Assembly: GCA_014584575.1 (NCBI GenBank)
Contig: JACTMP010000083.1
Coordinates: 20,769-84,768, forward strand
Source: Chloroflexota bacterium
GTDB lineage: Bacteria > Chloroflexota > Anaerolineae > Promineifilales > Promineifilaceae
Direction of reading: 5' to 3'
DNA length: 64,000 nucleotides
Translations under genes and position numbers: made by a program
The notes under the pieces: model-generated
Told to the model about the DNA's origin: nothing
Seen by the model: only the letters and a program-made list of their open reading frames with translations
Database searches by the model: none
Part shown: positions 31,755-39,755 of the stretch, in pieces
Layout of the letters: every line of letters begins with the position of its first letter
Position numbering within the stretch: position 1 is the stretch's first letter

Positions 31755-34019
31755 ATGGAAGAGAACCGTCACCATTCAGCCGGCCAATCCTACGAGCAGC
31801 AGATCCTTCATTTGCTGCAACAAATCTCTTTAACCATTGCCCAGGCGGAGACGCTGGATGGGGCCTTTGCCGGGGTGTTGGCGGCCATTTGCCGCTTTAT
31901 GGGTTGGCCTCTGGGCCACGTGTACATCTGGTCGGAAGCGTCCGACACCCTGGTTTCTAGCGGCGTCTGGTACACGGCCGTGGCCCATGCCGCCGCCACC
32001 GCTCCTTTCCGTGCCCTCAGCGAAGCCACCTCATTCCGACGCGGTGAAGGTACGGTAGGAAAAGTGTGGCAAGAGGCAACGGCCGTATCCATCTTAGATG
32101 TGCGCCAGGAAACCACTTTTGTACGCCAACTGCCGGAAGCGGGGATTCGGGCTTATTTTGCGTTTCCGGTGTTGGTGGGGGGCAAGGTCACGGCCGTACT
32201 CGAATTTTTCTCGCCCGCCTCTGCCCCCCTTGACCGGGACATGACTTCCATCATCAGCCATGTGAGCGCCCTGCTGGGTCTGGCCATGCAGCGCCAACAA
32301 ACGGTGCGTGAACTGTCGGCGCTGATGGAGGTGGGGCAGGCCATTTCCGCCACCCTCGATTTTGAGCGCATTTACGACCAGGTGTTGACGCTGGTACGGC
32401 CGTTGATCGGTGCGGAATCCCTCATCCTTTTTGTCTTCAAAGAACAATTGGCGGAACCCCTGTTAGAAATCGTCGCCAACGATCAGACCAACATGCCCGA
32501 CATGCGCGGGCTGCGGGTACCTTTTCACCTGAGCGTGGCCGGGGAAGTATGGCAAACCGGCGCATCGCTGCATTTGCAGGGGGACGAGTGTATCCACCGC
32601 ATATCGCCCAAGATCAGAGAATTGATGGGCTACCGGCCAGAGGCGATGTTGGCCGTTCCCCTGCGCTGGCGGGACACGGCCGTCGGCGTGCTGGAAGCCA
32701 CCCACCACCGCGCCGACGCCTTCACCGCCGAAGACATGCGCCTGTTAGAAATGGCCGCTGCCTGGACGGCCATCGCCATCGGCAATGCCCGCCAATACGA
32801 ACAGCTACAACGCCGCTTCAGCGAACGGGACGCCATCGTCACCATCACCCATGCCTTAACAGAAACATTGGAACTGGAGGCGCTGTTACAACTCATCACC
32901 CACATGGCCCAAGACATTATCCCCAATGCCGATTGGTCCACCATTCACATCTGGCAGCCCAAAACCAACCGGTTGGCATTAGCCGCCAGCGCCGGTCTGG
33001 AAATGGAAACGGCGGAAGCCGGAGCGGAAACCAACCTCCGCGTTTTAGATGGGGGCATTGCCGGGCGCATCATGATCGTGGGCGAGGTGATCAATTTACC
33101 GGATCTGCAAAGCGAACCTCATCTGCTGACCCTGTCATCCGGCGTCCAGGCCCGTTCTCTGCTAGTGGCTCCGGTGGAAAGCCGCCTGCGGCGCATTGGC
33201 GCGATCAGCGTGCAGGGCGCCACCCCCAGCATTTTTGACGAGGACGACGAACGCTTGTTAAAAATCCTGGGTGTGCAGGCCGGCATGGCCATTGAAAATG
33301 CCCGCCTGTATGCCGACCAGCGCCAGGCGCGGGAAAAGGCGGAAAAACAGCGGGAAAGGATGCGGCATATGGCCCGCCGGGTGATGCAGGCGCAGGAAGC
33401 AGAGCGGGTGCGCATTGCCCGTGAGCTGCATGATGAATCCGGGCAGGCGTTGACCTCCTTAAAAATCAGCCTGGACTTGATCCGTTCTCTACTGCCAGAG
33501 GAATTAAGCGATATTCGGCAAAGTCTGGCTGATGTTTTGGCGCTGACCGACCAGACGATGAGCAATTTGCGGTTGCTTTCGCATAATTTACGGCCGCCGG
33601 GACTGGATGCCTTTGGCCTGGATGCGGCGCTGGCCGGTTTGTGCCAGGACTTTCAAACGCACACCCCGCTTTCGGTAACGTATATCGGGGTGGCGCTGCC
33701 GGAATTGGCCCCCTTACCGGCTTTAGCCTTGTATCGGGTGGCCCAGGAAGCGTTGACCAATATCAGCAAACACGCCCAGGCCACCGCAGCGCAGGTGTCG
33801 CTGACGCAGGATTCGGATATGATCACGTTGACGATCACGGATAACGGCAGCGGGTTTACGCCGCCCAATTTTGAGGAGGCGCTGCCGGTGCAAGGGGCCG
33901 GATTGGTGGGCATGGTAGAACGATTGGACATGGTCAACGGCCGTCTGCACATCGAATCCACACCAGGACAGGGCAGTCGTTTAACGGCCGTTGTCCCCTA
34001 CACCAGAGAAGAAACATGA
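31755..34019 (+). CDS. NarL-type sensor histidine kinase with three GAF domains
   Basis: 754 residues from ATG 31755, preceded by GTGAGGGG. There are no membrane helices, so it senses cytoplasmic signals. GAF-like domains lie at about 20-178, 190-345 and 360-518. The HisKA_3 dimerisation helix has AEAERVRIARELHDESGQALTSL in family form (EAERVRIARELHDE; phospho-acceptor His559), followed by the HATPase_c N box (LYRVAQEALTNISKHAQA), G1 box ITDNGSGF and the GLVGMVERL segment. The stop overlaps the start of its NarL-type regulator (34016) by ATGA, so they form a cognate pair. A tyrosine-rich ligand site cannot be named. Confidence 0.94.
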   Translation: MEENRHHSAGQSYEQQILHLLQQISLTIAQAETLDGAFAGVLAAICRFMGWPLGHVYIWSEASDTLVSSGVWYTAVAHAAATAPFRALSEATSFRRGEGTVGKVWQEATAVSILDVRQETTFVRQLPEAGIRAYFAFPVLVGGKVTAVLEFFSPASAPLDRDMTSIISHVSALLGLAMQRQQTVRELSALMEVGQAISATLDFERIYDQVLTLVRPLIGAESLILFVFKEQLAEPLLEIVANDQTNMPDMRGLRVPFHLSVAGEVWQTGASLHLQGDECIHRISPKIRELMGYRPEAMLAVPLRWRDTAVGVLEATHHRADAFTAEDMRLLEMAAAWTAIAIGNARQYEQLQRRFSERDAIVTITHALTETLELEALLQLITHMAQDIIPNADWSTIHIWQPKTNRLALAASAGLEMETAEAGAETNLRVLDGGIAGRIMIVGEVINLPDLQSEPHLLTLSSGVQARSLLVAPVESRLRRIGAISVQGATPSIFDEDDERLLKILGVQAGMAIENARLYADQRQAREKAEKQRERMRHMARRVMQAQEAERVRIARELHDESGQALTSLKISLDLIRSLLPEELSDIRQSLADVLALTDQTMSNLRLLSHNLRPPGLDAFGLDAALAGLCQDFQTHTPLSVTYIGVALPELAPLPALALYRVAQEALTNISKHAQATAAQVSLTQDSDMITLTITDNGSGFTPPNFEEALPVQGAGLVGMVERLDMVNGRLHIESTPGQGSRLTAVVPYTREET

Positions 34020-34666
34020 TACGGGTTATCATCGCCGAAGATCACAATTTGGTGCGCCAGGGCATCCGGGCGCTGCTGGAACAAAGCGGCGACGTGCAGG
34101 TGGTGGCCGAAGCCGCCACCGGCCAAGAAGCCGTTGACCTGGCGGAACAACACAAACCAGATGTGGTGGTGATGGACCTCTCCATGCCCCGGCTGGATGG
34201 CGCGCAGGCCGCCGAACGCATTGTGGATATGAAGCTGCCCACCCAGGTCATTATCCTCTCCATGTATGCCGACACCACCATGGTGCAGCAGCTATTACGG
34301 CGCGGCGTCAAAGGCTATTTGCTCAAAGACGCCGTGACCGAAGAGCTGCTGCTGGCTATTCGTTCCGTCAGCCAGGGGAAAATGTTTATCAGCCCCACCA
34401 TCTCCGATTCCGTGATGACCCTGCTGCTGTCCCCACCCGATGCCGCCGCCGCGAATGTGGCCGATTTGCTCACCCCGCGGGAGCGGGAAGTGCTGCAACT
34501 GGTGGCCGAAGGGCACACCAACAGCGCCATTGCCGACATTTTGAGCATCAGCGTCAAGACAGTAGAAAAACATCGCGCTAACCTGATGTCCAAACTAGAA
34601 GTGAATGACCTGGCCTCTCTAATTCGGGAAGGCATTAAGCGCGGGCTGATTTTGCTTGACTCGTAA
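34016..34666 (+). CDS. NarL/FixJ-family response regulator (cognate to the GAF kinase)
   Basis: 216 residues. The receiver domain is complete: acidic pair Glu8-Asp9, phospho-acceptor Asp54 (VVVMDLSMP), Ser82 and Lys104 (GYLLKDA). After an Ala-rich linker the LuxR-type HTH at about 150-210 reads LLTPREREVLQLVAEGHTNS and ISVKTVEKHRANLMSKLEV. Phosphorylation by the preceding kinase is expected. It overlaps the kinase gene by four bases. A 15-bp hairpin follows 11 bases after the stop. Confidence 0.95.
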   Translation: MIRVIIAEDHNLVRQGIRALLEQSGDVQVVAEAATGQEAVDLAEQHKPDVVVMDLSMPRLDGAQAAERIVDMKLPTQVIILSMYADTTMVQQLLRRGVKGYLLKDAVTEELLLAIRSVSQGKMFISPTISDSVMTLLLSPPDAAAANVADLLTPREREVLQLVAEGHTNSAIADILSISVKTVEKHRANLMSKLEVNDLASLIREGIKRGLILLDS

Positions 34667-34676
34667 ACGCCGCCGC

Positions 34677-34710
34677 AGACCTGACAGGTTTTAGAAAACC
34701 TGTCAGGTCT
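34677..34710. repeat. AGACC-family 15-bp hairpin after the response regulator
   Basis: A perfect stem (34677-34691 and 34696-34710) with a TAGA loop. It has the same outer bases as 3023 and 26528, but the inner five pairs differ with full compensation. No T run follows on the + strand, so it is a weak terminator at best. Confidence 0.7.
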
Positions 34711-34793
34711 ATTCAAAGGTAGGGTAATTCCCCATACGGCAAACGTCCCCTCTGTGCCACAATAGATGCTGTTAACTGACATTTTGCCGTTGG

Positions 34794-34862
34794 GTTGCAC
34801 GTAGCAAGTTGCCGGTGACTTTGGCCATAGTAACTTGCCACTTGCCACATGCAACTTGCTAC
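34794..34862. repeat. TTGCCACCTGCC palindromic repeat, copy 3
   Basis: Left arm GTTGCACGTAGCAAGTTGCC, right arm complementary iterations of TTGCCACTTGCCACATGCAAC. It occupies the gap before the receiver-only gene at 34886. Confidence 0.65.
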
Positions 34863-34885
34863 CAGTATGAGTTGTATGTGTAATC

Positions 34886-35269
34886 ATGTCTATTGCAGAG
34901 CAAGTTATTCGTATTTTAGTGGTGGATGACCATGCTCTGGTGCGCCAGAGTGTGGTGGCCATGTTGGCCAGGGAACCGGATATGGAAGTGGTGGCCACGG
35001 CCGTGAACGGCCGTGAAGCCATCCAATTAGCCCAAACCATTCAGCCAGATGTCATTGTGATGGATGTGTCCATGCCCGAACTGGACGGGATTCGCGCCGC
35101 CGGGGAAATCCAGGCGTTGGGTCTGCCCACGCACATCATCATGCTGTCCATGCACCATAACAACGTACTGGTGCAGCAAGCGCGCCAAAACGGCGCGGCC
35201 GGTTACATCCTCAAACAGGAAGCCAACAGCGGCCTCATCCCGGCCATTCGCGCCGCTTTTGCCTCTTAA
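34886..35269 (+). CDS. Single-domain response regulator (receiver only)
   Basis: 127 residues, wholly a CheY-like receiver: acidic pair Asp14-Asp15 (LVVDDHALVR), phospho-acceptor Asp60 (VIVMDVSMPELDG), Ser89 and Lys110 (GYILKQE). No output domain follows before the stop, and the sequence after the stop is spacer, not a decayed HTH. Its receiver is closest to those of NarL-type regulators. It could act as a phosphate sink or a protein-contact regulator for the kinase at 31755. ATG 34886 gives an intact N-terminal strand; no strong ribosome site is seen. Confidence 0.9.
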   Translation: MSIAEQVIRILVVDDHALVRQSVVAMLAREPDMEVVATAVNGREAIQLAQTIQPDVIVMDVSMPELDGIRAAGEIQALGLPTHIIMLSMHHNNVLVQQARQNGAAGYILKQEANSGLIPAIRAAFAS

Positions 35270-35344
35270 CCCGCTAAGGTAGGGTTTCCCCCCAGGTCAC
35301 AGTAGGTTCATTCCCTATAGGGTTCACGGCCGTTTCCCCCCATA

Positions 35345-35378
35345 ATGAATAAAAATGGCGGTCGCCATTTTTATTCAT
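35345..35378. promoter_or_regulatory. Perfect 15-bp inverted repeat abutting a ribosome-binding site
   Basis: ATGAATAAAAATGGC (35345-35359) and GCCATTTTTATTCAT (35364-35378) flank a 4-base loop. The right arm ends where AAAGGAG of the next gene begins. It could be a dimer operator, an mRNA hairpin masking the ribosome site, or a mobile repeat. Confidence 0.5.
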
Positions 35379-35394
35379 AAAGGAGACTTTGCCC

Positions 35395-36075
35395 ATGATC
35401 CGTATGTTGCTTGCCCATCCTTCTCGCCTCATCTGCGATTCGCTGCGCGCCGCTCTGGATAACGTGGCCGATGTCTATGTTGTTGGCTGCGCCACCACAA
35501 CGGAAGAGCTTTATTTTCTTGTGCCCCACGCCAACGTGCTGTTATTGGGCACAGAATTAGAAGATACCACCGCCCTTGATTTGCTCGATGAACTGCGCCT
35601 CACCCACCCCCAGACCAAAGTGCTGATCCTGGGCGTGGATGAATGTCCCCATACCATCATCCGCTACGTGGAATCGGGCGCGGCCGGCTACATCCTGCAA
35701 AATGAATCGGTAGAAGAGGTGGCCCAGAAATTACAGGCCGCCCATCAAGAAGAAGCGATTATTTCCCCCGCCATTGCCGCCGCCCTGATGTCCCGATTAA
35801 CCCATTTAGCCAATCTGGAAATGCCCCTGGCCTTTGCCAGAGCGCGCGGAGCGCAGCTTGAGGAATTAACCGGGCGCGAGGAAGAGGTGTTGGAACTAAT
35901 TACCGCCGGCTGTACCAACCAGGAAATTGCCGAAAAACTGGTGATTGAATGTGGCACCGTCAAAAATCACGTCCACAACATCTTGAGAAAGCTGGAAGTC
36001 AAAAGCCGCCATGAGGCTGCTTCCCTTTTCCAGATTGAAGCAGAGCAGCAGCTTGCCCTGGCTGTCGCCAACTAA
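35395..36075 (+). CDS. LuxR-type regulator with a degenerate (pseudo)receiver domain
   Basis: 226 residues from ATG 35395; AAAGGAG lies nine bases upstream, so the TTG at 35389 is unlikely. The N-terminal 115 residues fold like a receiver, but the key residues are gone: Glu/Asp of the acidic pair read His8-Pro9 (LLAHPSRLI), the phospho-Asp position is Gly52 (VLLLGTELED), and Lys is Gln102 (GYILQNE). The C-terminal HTH is intact (LTGREEEVLELITAGCTNQE, then CGTVKNHVHNILRKLEVKSR). It should be controlled by ligand or protein contact rather than phosphorylation. Confidence 0.9.
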   Translation: MIRMLLAHPSRLICDSLRAALDNVADVYVVGCATTTEELYFLVPHANVLLLGTELEDTTALDLLDELRLTHPQTKVLILGVDECPHTIIRYVESGAAGYILQNESVEEVAQKLQAAHQEEAIISPAIAAALMSRLTHLANLEMPLAFARARGAQLEELTGREEEVLELITAGCTNQEIAEKLVIECGTVKNHVHNILRKLEVKSRHEAASLFQIEAEQQLALAVAN

Positions 36076-36082
36076 TCAAATT

Positions 36083-36565
36083 TCACTCTGTTTCTTGTGT
36101 TTGTTCGCGCAGGGTGGCTTCCCACTGGTAAAGCTGCAAATCTTTCGGCCAGGTGCTTTTTATGTAAACCAACACGGCCGTCATCTCTGCCTCGCTCAAC
36201 AATTCCCCATACGCCGGCATGGCGCTGACCACATTCAGCGGCTGCAAACGCGCCCCACCCAACCGGACAGCGTCTAACAAGGTCTGGTCACCGTGATGCC
36301 AGGTGTGCCCGCTGGCATCATGCGGCGGGGCGCGAAAAGAACCGTCCTCGTTTGGCAGCTTCCAATCCGGCTGGCCTTCCAGATTGACCCCATGGCAACT
36401 GGCGCACTGCTGCGTGTACACCGTTTGCCCCAACCGGATTTCGTCGGGAGCCAGGGTGGGAATGGTAAGTACGGCCGTGTCCCCCGCCCCCCCAGGCGAC
36501 AAATCAGCCGCCGCCTGGCAGGCCGTCGCTACCAATACCAACAGAATGAGGAAACATCGCTGCAC
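36083..36565 (-). CDS. Cytochrome c lipoprotein
   Basis: 161 residues from a GTG at 36565, which follows GGGAGAAGGG and opens a lipoprotein signal (VQRCFLILLVLVATAC). The frame stays open to 36700, but that stretch is a REP-like repeat (36584-36667), so I reject the longer form. One haem site, CASCH, is preceded by LGQTVYTQQ, and the distal Met is in SAMPAYGELLSEAEM. The layout (EIRLGQTVYTQQCASCHGVN to VLVYIKSTWP) is that of a small monohaem electron carrier. The C-terminal end is Gln/Glu rich. Confidence 0.85.
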   Translation of the reverse strand: MQRCFLILLVLVATACQAAADLSPGGAGDTAVLTIPTLAPDEIRLGQTVYTQQCASCHGVNLEGQPDWKLPNEDGSFRAPPHDASGHTWHHGDQTLLDAVRLGGARLQPLNVVSAMPAYGELLSEAEMTAVLVYIKSTWPKDLQLYQWEATLREQTQETE

Positions 36566-36583
36566 AGAAAAGCCCTTCTCCCT

Positions 36584-36667
36584 GTCATTCCGAACGCAGT
36601 CTTCGGAGTGAGGAATCCTTCTGAGTGGCAATGTGGGGATTCCTCGTCGAAGACTCCTCAGAATGAC
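36584..36667. repeat. REP-like GTCATTCCGAG element, copy 1
   Basis: An 84-base imperfect palindrome from GTCATTCCGAACGCAGTCTT to the complementary AGACTCCTCAGAATGAC. Other copies lie at 48423, 49238 and 52384. It sits directly upstream of the cytochrome c start. Confidence 0.8.
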
Positions 36668-36716
36668 AGGAAAATGGGGAAACTTTTCTGGACAACTCAT
36701 ACCTGCACCGGGAAGG

Positions 36717-36751
36717 CAGACATCCGATTTTTTAGAAAAATCGGATGTCTG
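36717..36751. repeat. AGAC-family hairpin upstream of the copper ATPase 3' end
   Basis: A perfect 16-bp stem (36717-36732 and 36736-36751), 3-base loop, reading AGACATCCGATTTTT on the left arm. Outer bases and the TTTTAGAAAA centre match 34677. It lies 22 bases after the copB stop codon. Confidence 0.65.
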
Positions 36752-36772
36752 GCGTGATCAACCACTACCATT

Positions 36773-38911
36773 CTACAAACTCATCCGCCGCAACGTCTGG
36801 GCATTGAGTGCCACAATGATGGTACTCACAGACATCACCAGCGCGCCCACCGCCGGGGGCATAAAGATGCCCCAGGGGGCCAGGATGCCCGCCGCCAGTG
36901 GAATTGCTACGATGTTGTATCCCGCCGCCCACCAGATATTCTGCACCATTTTGCGCTGGCTGGCCCGGCTCAACTCGATAATCTTCACCACATCCAGCGG
37001 GTTCGACTGCACCAGGATCAGCCCGGCAGACTCCACGGCCACATCGGTGCCGCTGCCAATGGCAATGCCGATGTCGGCGCGGGTGAGGGCCGGGGCGTCG
37101 TTGACGCCGTCGCCTACCATCGCCACCTTTTTGCCCTGCTTTTGCAGTTCGCTGACCTTCTTGTCCTTATCTTCGGGCAGCACTTCAGCGAAATAGCGGT
37201 CAATGTTCAGTTCGGCAGCCACCGCTCTGGCTACATCCTGGCTGTCGCCGGTAAGCATGGCTACTTCAATGCCCATCTCGTGCAATTTTTGAATGGCTTG
37301 CCGGCTTTCCTCGCGGATCACGTCGGCCAGGGCAAAGGCGGCAATCACTTCCTGGCCTTGCACCAGGTAGATGACGGCCTGCCCTTTCTCGCCTGCCTGC
37401 TGGCTGAAGGCGGCGATGGTCTCCGGCAGTTCCACTTCCAGGTATTCCAGCAGACGGGGGCCGCCAATAGATACGGCACTATCTCCGGCCATCGCCTGCA
37501 CACCCCGCCCTTTCAAGGCGGTAAATTCCGTCACCGTGGCGGCTTCAATCTGCCGCGCCTGGGCCGCGGCGACGATGGCGCGGGCAATTACGTGTTCCGA
37601 ATCCGCTTCCAGCCCGGCGGCCAACGCCAACGCCTCTTTTTCGGGAACGCCGTCCACCGTGACACTGCCCACGACACCCTGCTCCCCTTTGGTCAGCGTA
37701 CCGGTCTTGTCAAAGATGATGGTATCCACTTCCCGCGCTGCTTCCAGCGCCCGCCGGTCGCGCACCAGAATACCGTTCCGCGCCGACAACGCCGTAGTGA
37801 TGGCCACCACCAGCGGCACCGCCAGCCCCAACGCATGGGGACAGGCGATGACCAGCACGGTCACAACCCGTGACAATACTTCCACGTTAAAACCGGTAGC
37901 AATTGTCCAGAGTACGGCCGTGATCACCGCCGCCGCCAATGCCGCATAAAACAGGAAGGCCGCGGCCCGGTCGGCCAATAACTGCGTTTTGGATTTACTC
38001 TCTTGCGCCTCTTTTACCAGGCGCATGATGCCGGACAGGGCCGTCTCGTCGCCAGTGGCCGTGACGGTAATGCGCAAACTGCCGCTGCCCTCATTCACCG
38101 TGCCACCAATGACCCGGCTGCCCGGCTCTTTTTTCACCGGCTTCGATTCGCCGGTGATCATCGCTTCGTTCACGTCGGAACGGCCGTCCACAACTTCACC
38201 ATCGGCGGGAATGCTGCCGCCTGGGCGCACCAGCACCCGGTCGCCCTTTTGCAGGTGGGCGGCGGCGATTTTTTCGACACGGCCGTCTTCGCCAATCCGT
38301 TCCGCTTCATCCGGCATCAACTTCGCCAGTTCATCCAGCGCCCCGGAAGCCTGGCGCACGCTGCGCATCTCCAGCCAGTGCCCCAATAGCATCACGTCAA
38401 TCAACGTCACCAATTCCCAAAAGAAACTCTCGCCCAAATCGGCAAAAAGGGTGGCGACGCTGTAGACAAAGGCCACGGTGATCGCCAGGGAGATGAGGGT
38501 CATCATGCCCGGCTGCCGTTCGCGCAGTTCCCAGGTAGCCATTTGCAGGAAGGGCAGACCGCCATAGAAGAAAATCACCACCGACAGCACAGGGGCAATC
38601 CACGCACTGCCGGGGAAGGTGGGCGCGGTATAACCCAACCAATGTTGCAGCATCGGGCTGAAGTACAGAACGGGAATACTCAATACCAATGACACCCAAA
38701 AGCGGTTGCGGAACATGATCTCGTGCCCGGCGTGGCTGCCGTGCCCGCCGTGTCCGGCATGTTTATTCTGATCATGCGGCATCTCATGGCCCTGATGGGC
38801 GTTGTGGGCGCTGTGGTCCATTTGCGTGTGGTGTTGGTGCTGGCTGTGGTCAGATGGGTGGGGAGCAACGGCCGTTGCCCCGTGTTGATGGTTGTGTGTA
38901 TTTTCGGTCAT
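36773..38911 (-). CDS. copB: Copper-translocating P-type ATPase, CopB-like (CPH motif)
   Basis: 712 residues from ATG 38911, preceded by GAGGTGAC; an ATG at 38926 in the overlapping stop is the alternative. A His/Met-rich cytoplasmic N-terminus of about 65 residues (HQHHTQMDHSAHNAHQGHEM) replaces the usual HMA domain. Membrane helices carry the CPH motif (VLVIACPHALGLAVPL) of CopB/CopA-type group IB-3, not CPC. The actuator TGES (ITGESKPV), the phosphorylated Asp in DKTGT, and GDGVNDAPAL are all present. It exports copper, probably Cu(II) or Cu(I), from the cytoplasm. It follows the gene at 38923 with an ATGA overlap for the longer start. Confidence 0.95.
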   Translation of the reverse strand: MTENTHNHQHGATAVAPHPSDHSQHQHHTQMDHSAHNAHQGHEMPHDQNKHAGHGGHGSHAGHEIMFRNRFWVSLVLSIPVLYFSPMLQHWLGYTAPTFPGSAWIAPVLSVVIFFYGGLPFLQMATWELRERQPGMMTLISLAITVAFVYSVATLFADLGESFFWELVTLIDVMLLGHWLEMRSVRQASGALDELAKLMPDEAERIGEDGRVEKIAAAHLQKGDRVLVRPGGSIPADGEVVDGRSDVNEAMITGESKPVKKEPGSRVIGGTVNEGSGSLRITVTATGDETALSGIMRLVKEAQESKSKTQLLADRAAAFLFYAALAAAVITAVLWTIATGFNVEVLSRVVTVLVIACPHALGLAVPLVVAITTALSARNGILVRDRRALEAAREVDTIIFDKTGTLTKGEQGVVGSVTVDGVPEKEALALAAGLEADSEHVIARAIVAAAQARQIEAATVTEFTALKGRGVQAMAGDSAVSIGGPRLLEYLEVELPETIAAFSQQAGEKGQAVIYLVQGQEVIAAFALADVIREESRQAIQKLHEMGIEVAMLTGDSQDVARAVAAELNIDRYFAEVLPEDKDKKVSELQKQGKKVAMVGDGVNDAPALTRADIGIAIGSGTDVAVESAGLILVQSNPLDVVKIIELSRASQRKMVQNIWWAAGYNIVAIPLAAGILAPWGIFMPPAVGALVMSVSTIIVALNAQTLRRMSL

Positions 38912-38922
38912 TTTGTCACCTC

Positions 38923-39546
38923 TCATAGCTCTGCATACGATGTTTCAATAAGCCCCGGCTGCTGCTGCAACCGGGGGCGAATGTGGTGACAGTATTGAAT
39001 GTTGCTCACGACCAGAATACGGCTGCCGGGGTTGCGTTCGGCCACTTGCAGCGCCGCCTGCGCCAGTTGTTCGATGTGGGCGTGGTAGGCATGAACGGCC
39101 GTGTCGCCGGCCAGGCGGCGGGTAAGCGTGTACAGGATATTACCCCAATCATGCCGCCAACCCTGGTTGATGGCGTCAGGCCCAGAAGCGCCGGCTTGTA
39201 CCCAGCCCAGTAACCTGCGCGTCCACCCTATGGCTGCGCCGCGCCAGCCCACGGCCGTGGCCCGGGGCATCATCTCAGCGCCGCCAATGGGCGCCACCAC
39301 CATGTCTGTCTGCGCCGCCAGCGGCAGCAACGCCTGGCTGTATTCCGCCGGTAAGCGGCTAAAATCCTGCTGCTGCCATTGCGCCAATGTCATGTCCAGG
39401 CAAAGCAAATCCGGGTTGATGCCCGCCACCAGGTCTACCAGCGCCGCCAGGTCATACGGCAGCGGATCCACGTGAAACTCCGCCAACGTGCCCAGAACGG
39501 CGATCCGGGTTAGATTTTCTGGTTCGTGTGTGTCACCACTTCTCAT
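38923..39546 (-). CDS. Hypothetical protein, co-transcribed with copB
   Basis: 207 residues without signal peptide or membrane helices. An N-terminal NLTRIAVLGTLAEFHVDPLPYDLAALVDLVAGINPDLLCLDM in pieces suggests an alpha/beta start (strand, helix, strand LLCLDM). It ends with HIEQLAQAALQVAERNPGSRILVVSNIQYCHHIRPRL, which recalls the metalloprotein-like TraB/ChaN fold in its Asp/His placement. That resemblance is weak and I do not assign a function. The stop overlaps the earlier possible copB start, so it is translationally linked to the copper exporter. Confidence 0.68.
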   Translation of the reverse strand: MRSGDTHEPENLTRIAVLGTLAEFHVDPLPYDLAALVDLVAGINPDLLCLDMTLAQWQQQDFSRLPAEYSQALLPLAAQTDMVVAPIGGAEMMPRATAVGWRGAAIGWTRRLLGWVQAGASGPDAINQGWRHDWGNILYTLTRRLAGDTAVHAYHAHIEQLAQAALQVAERNPGSRILVVSNIQYCHHIRPRLQQQPGLIETSYAEL

Positions 39547-39649
39547 AACGCCATGATAGGTGGCTTTCGCCGCGACCGATACGGCGAAAGCGCGGTTCTT
39601 GATCTAGGTGGAATTACGTATGCTTCGCGCAGCAAAAACAACTCCTCCG

Positions 39650-39726
39650 GTAGCAAGTTGCAGGTGGCAGGTGGCAAGTCACCTTGTCAACCGTAACTTG
39701 CAACCTGCAACTTGCCACCTGCCACT
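39650..39726. repeat. TTGCCACCTGCC palindromic repeat, copy 4
   Basis: GTAGCAAGTTGCAGGTGGCA iterations face AACTTGCAACCTGCAACTTG and CCACCTGCCACT. It accounts for most of the gap 39547-39755, where no gene is seen. Confidence 0.65.
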
Positions 39727-39755
39727 GGGAATCAGCGCCTCACATTTTGATATCC

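Noticed and set aside
36566..36700. N-terminal extension of the cytochrome c gene to 36700
   Set aside because: The extra 45 codons translate a REP-like element; a GTG at 36565 with a ribosome site starts a proper lipoprotein signal.
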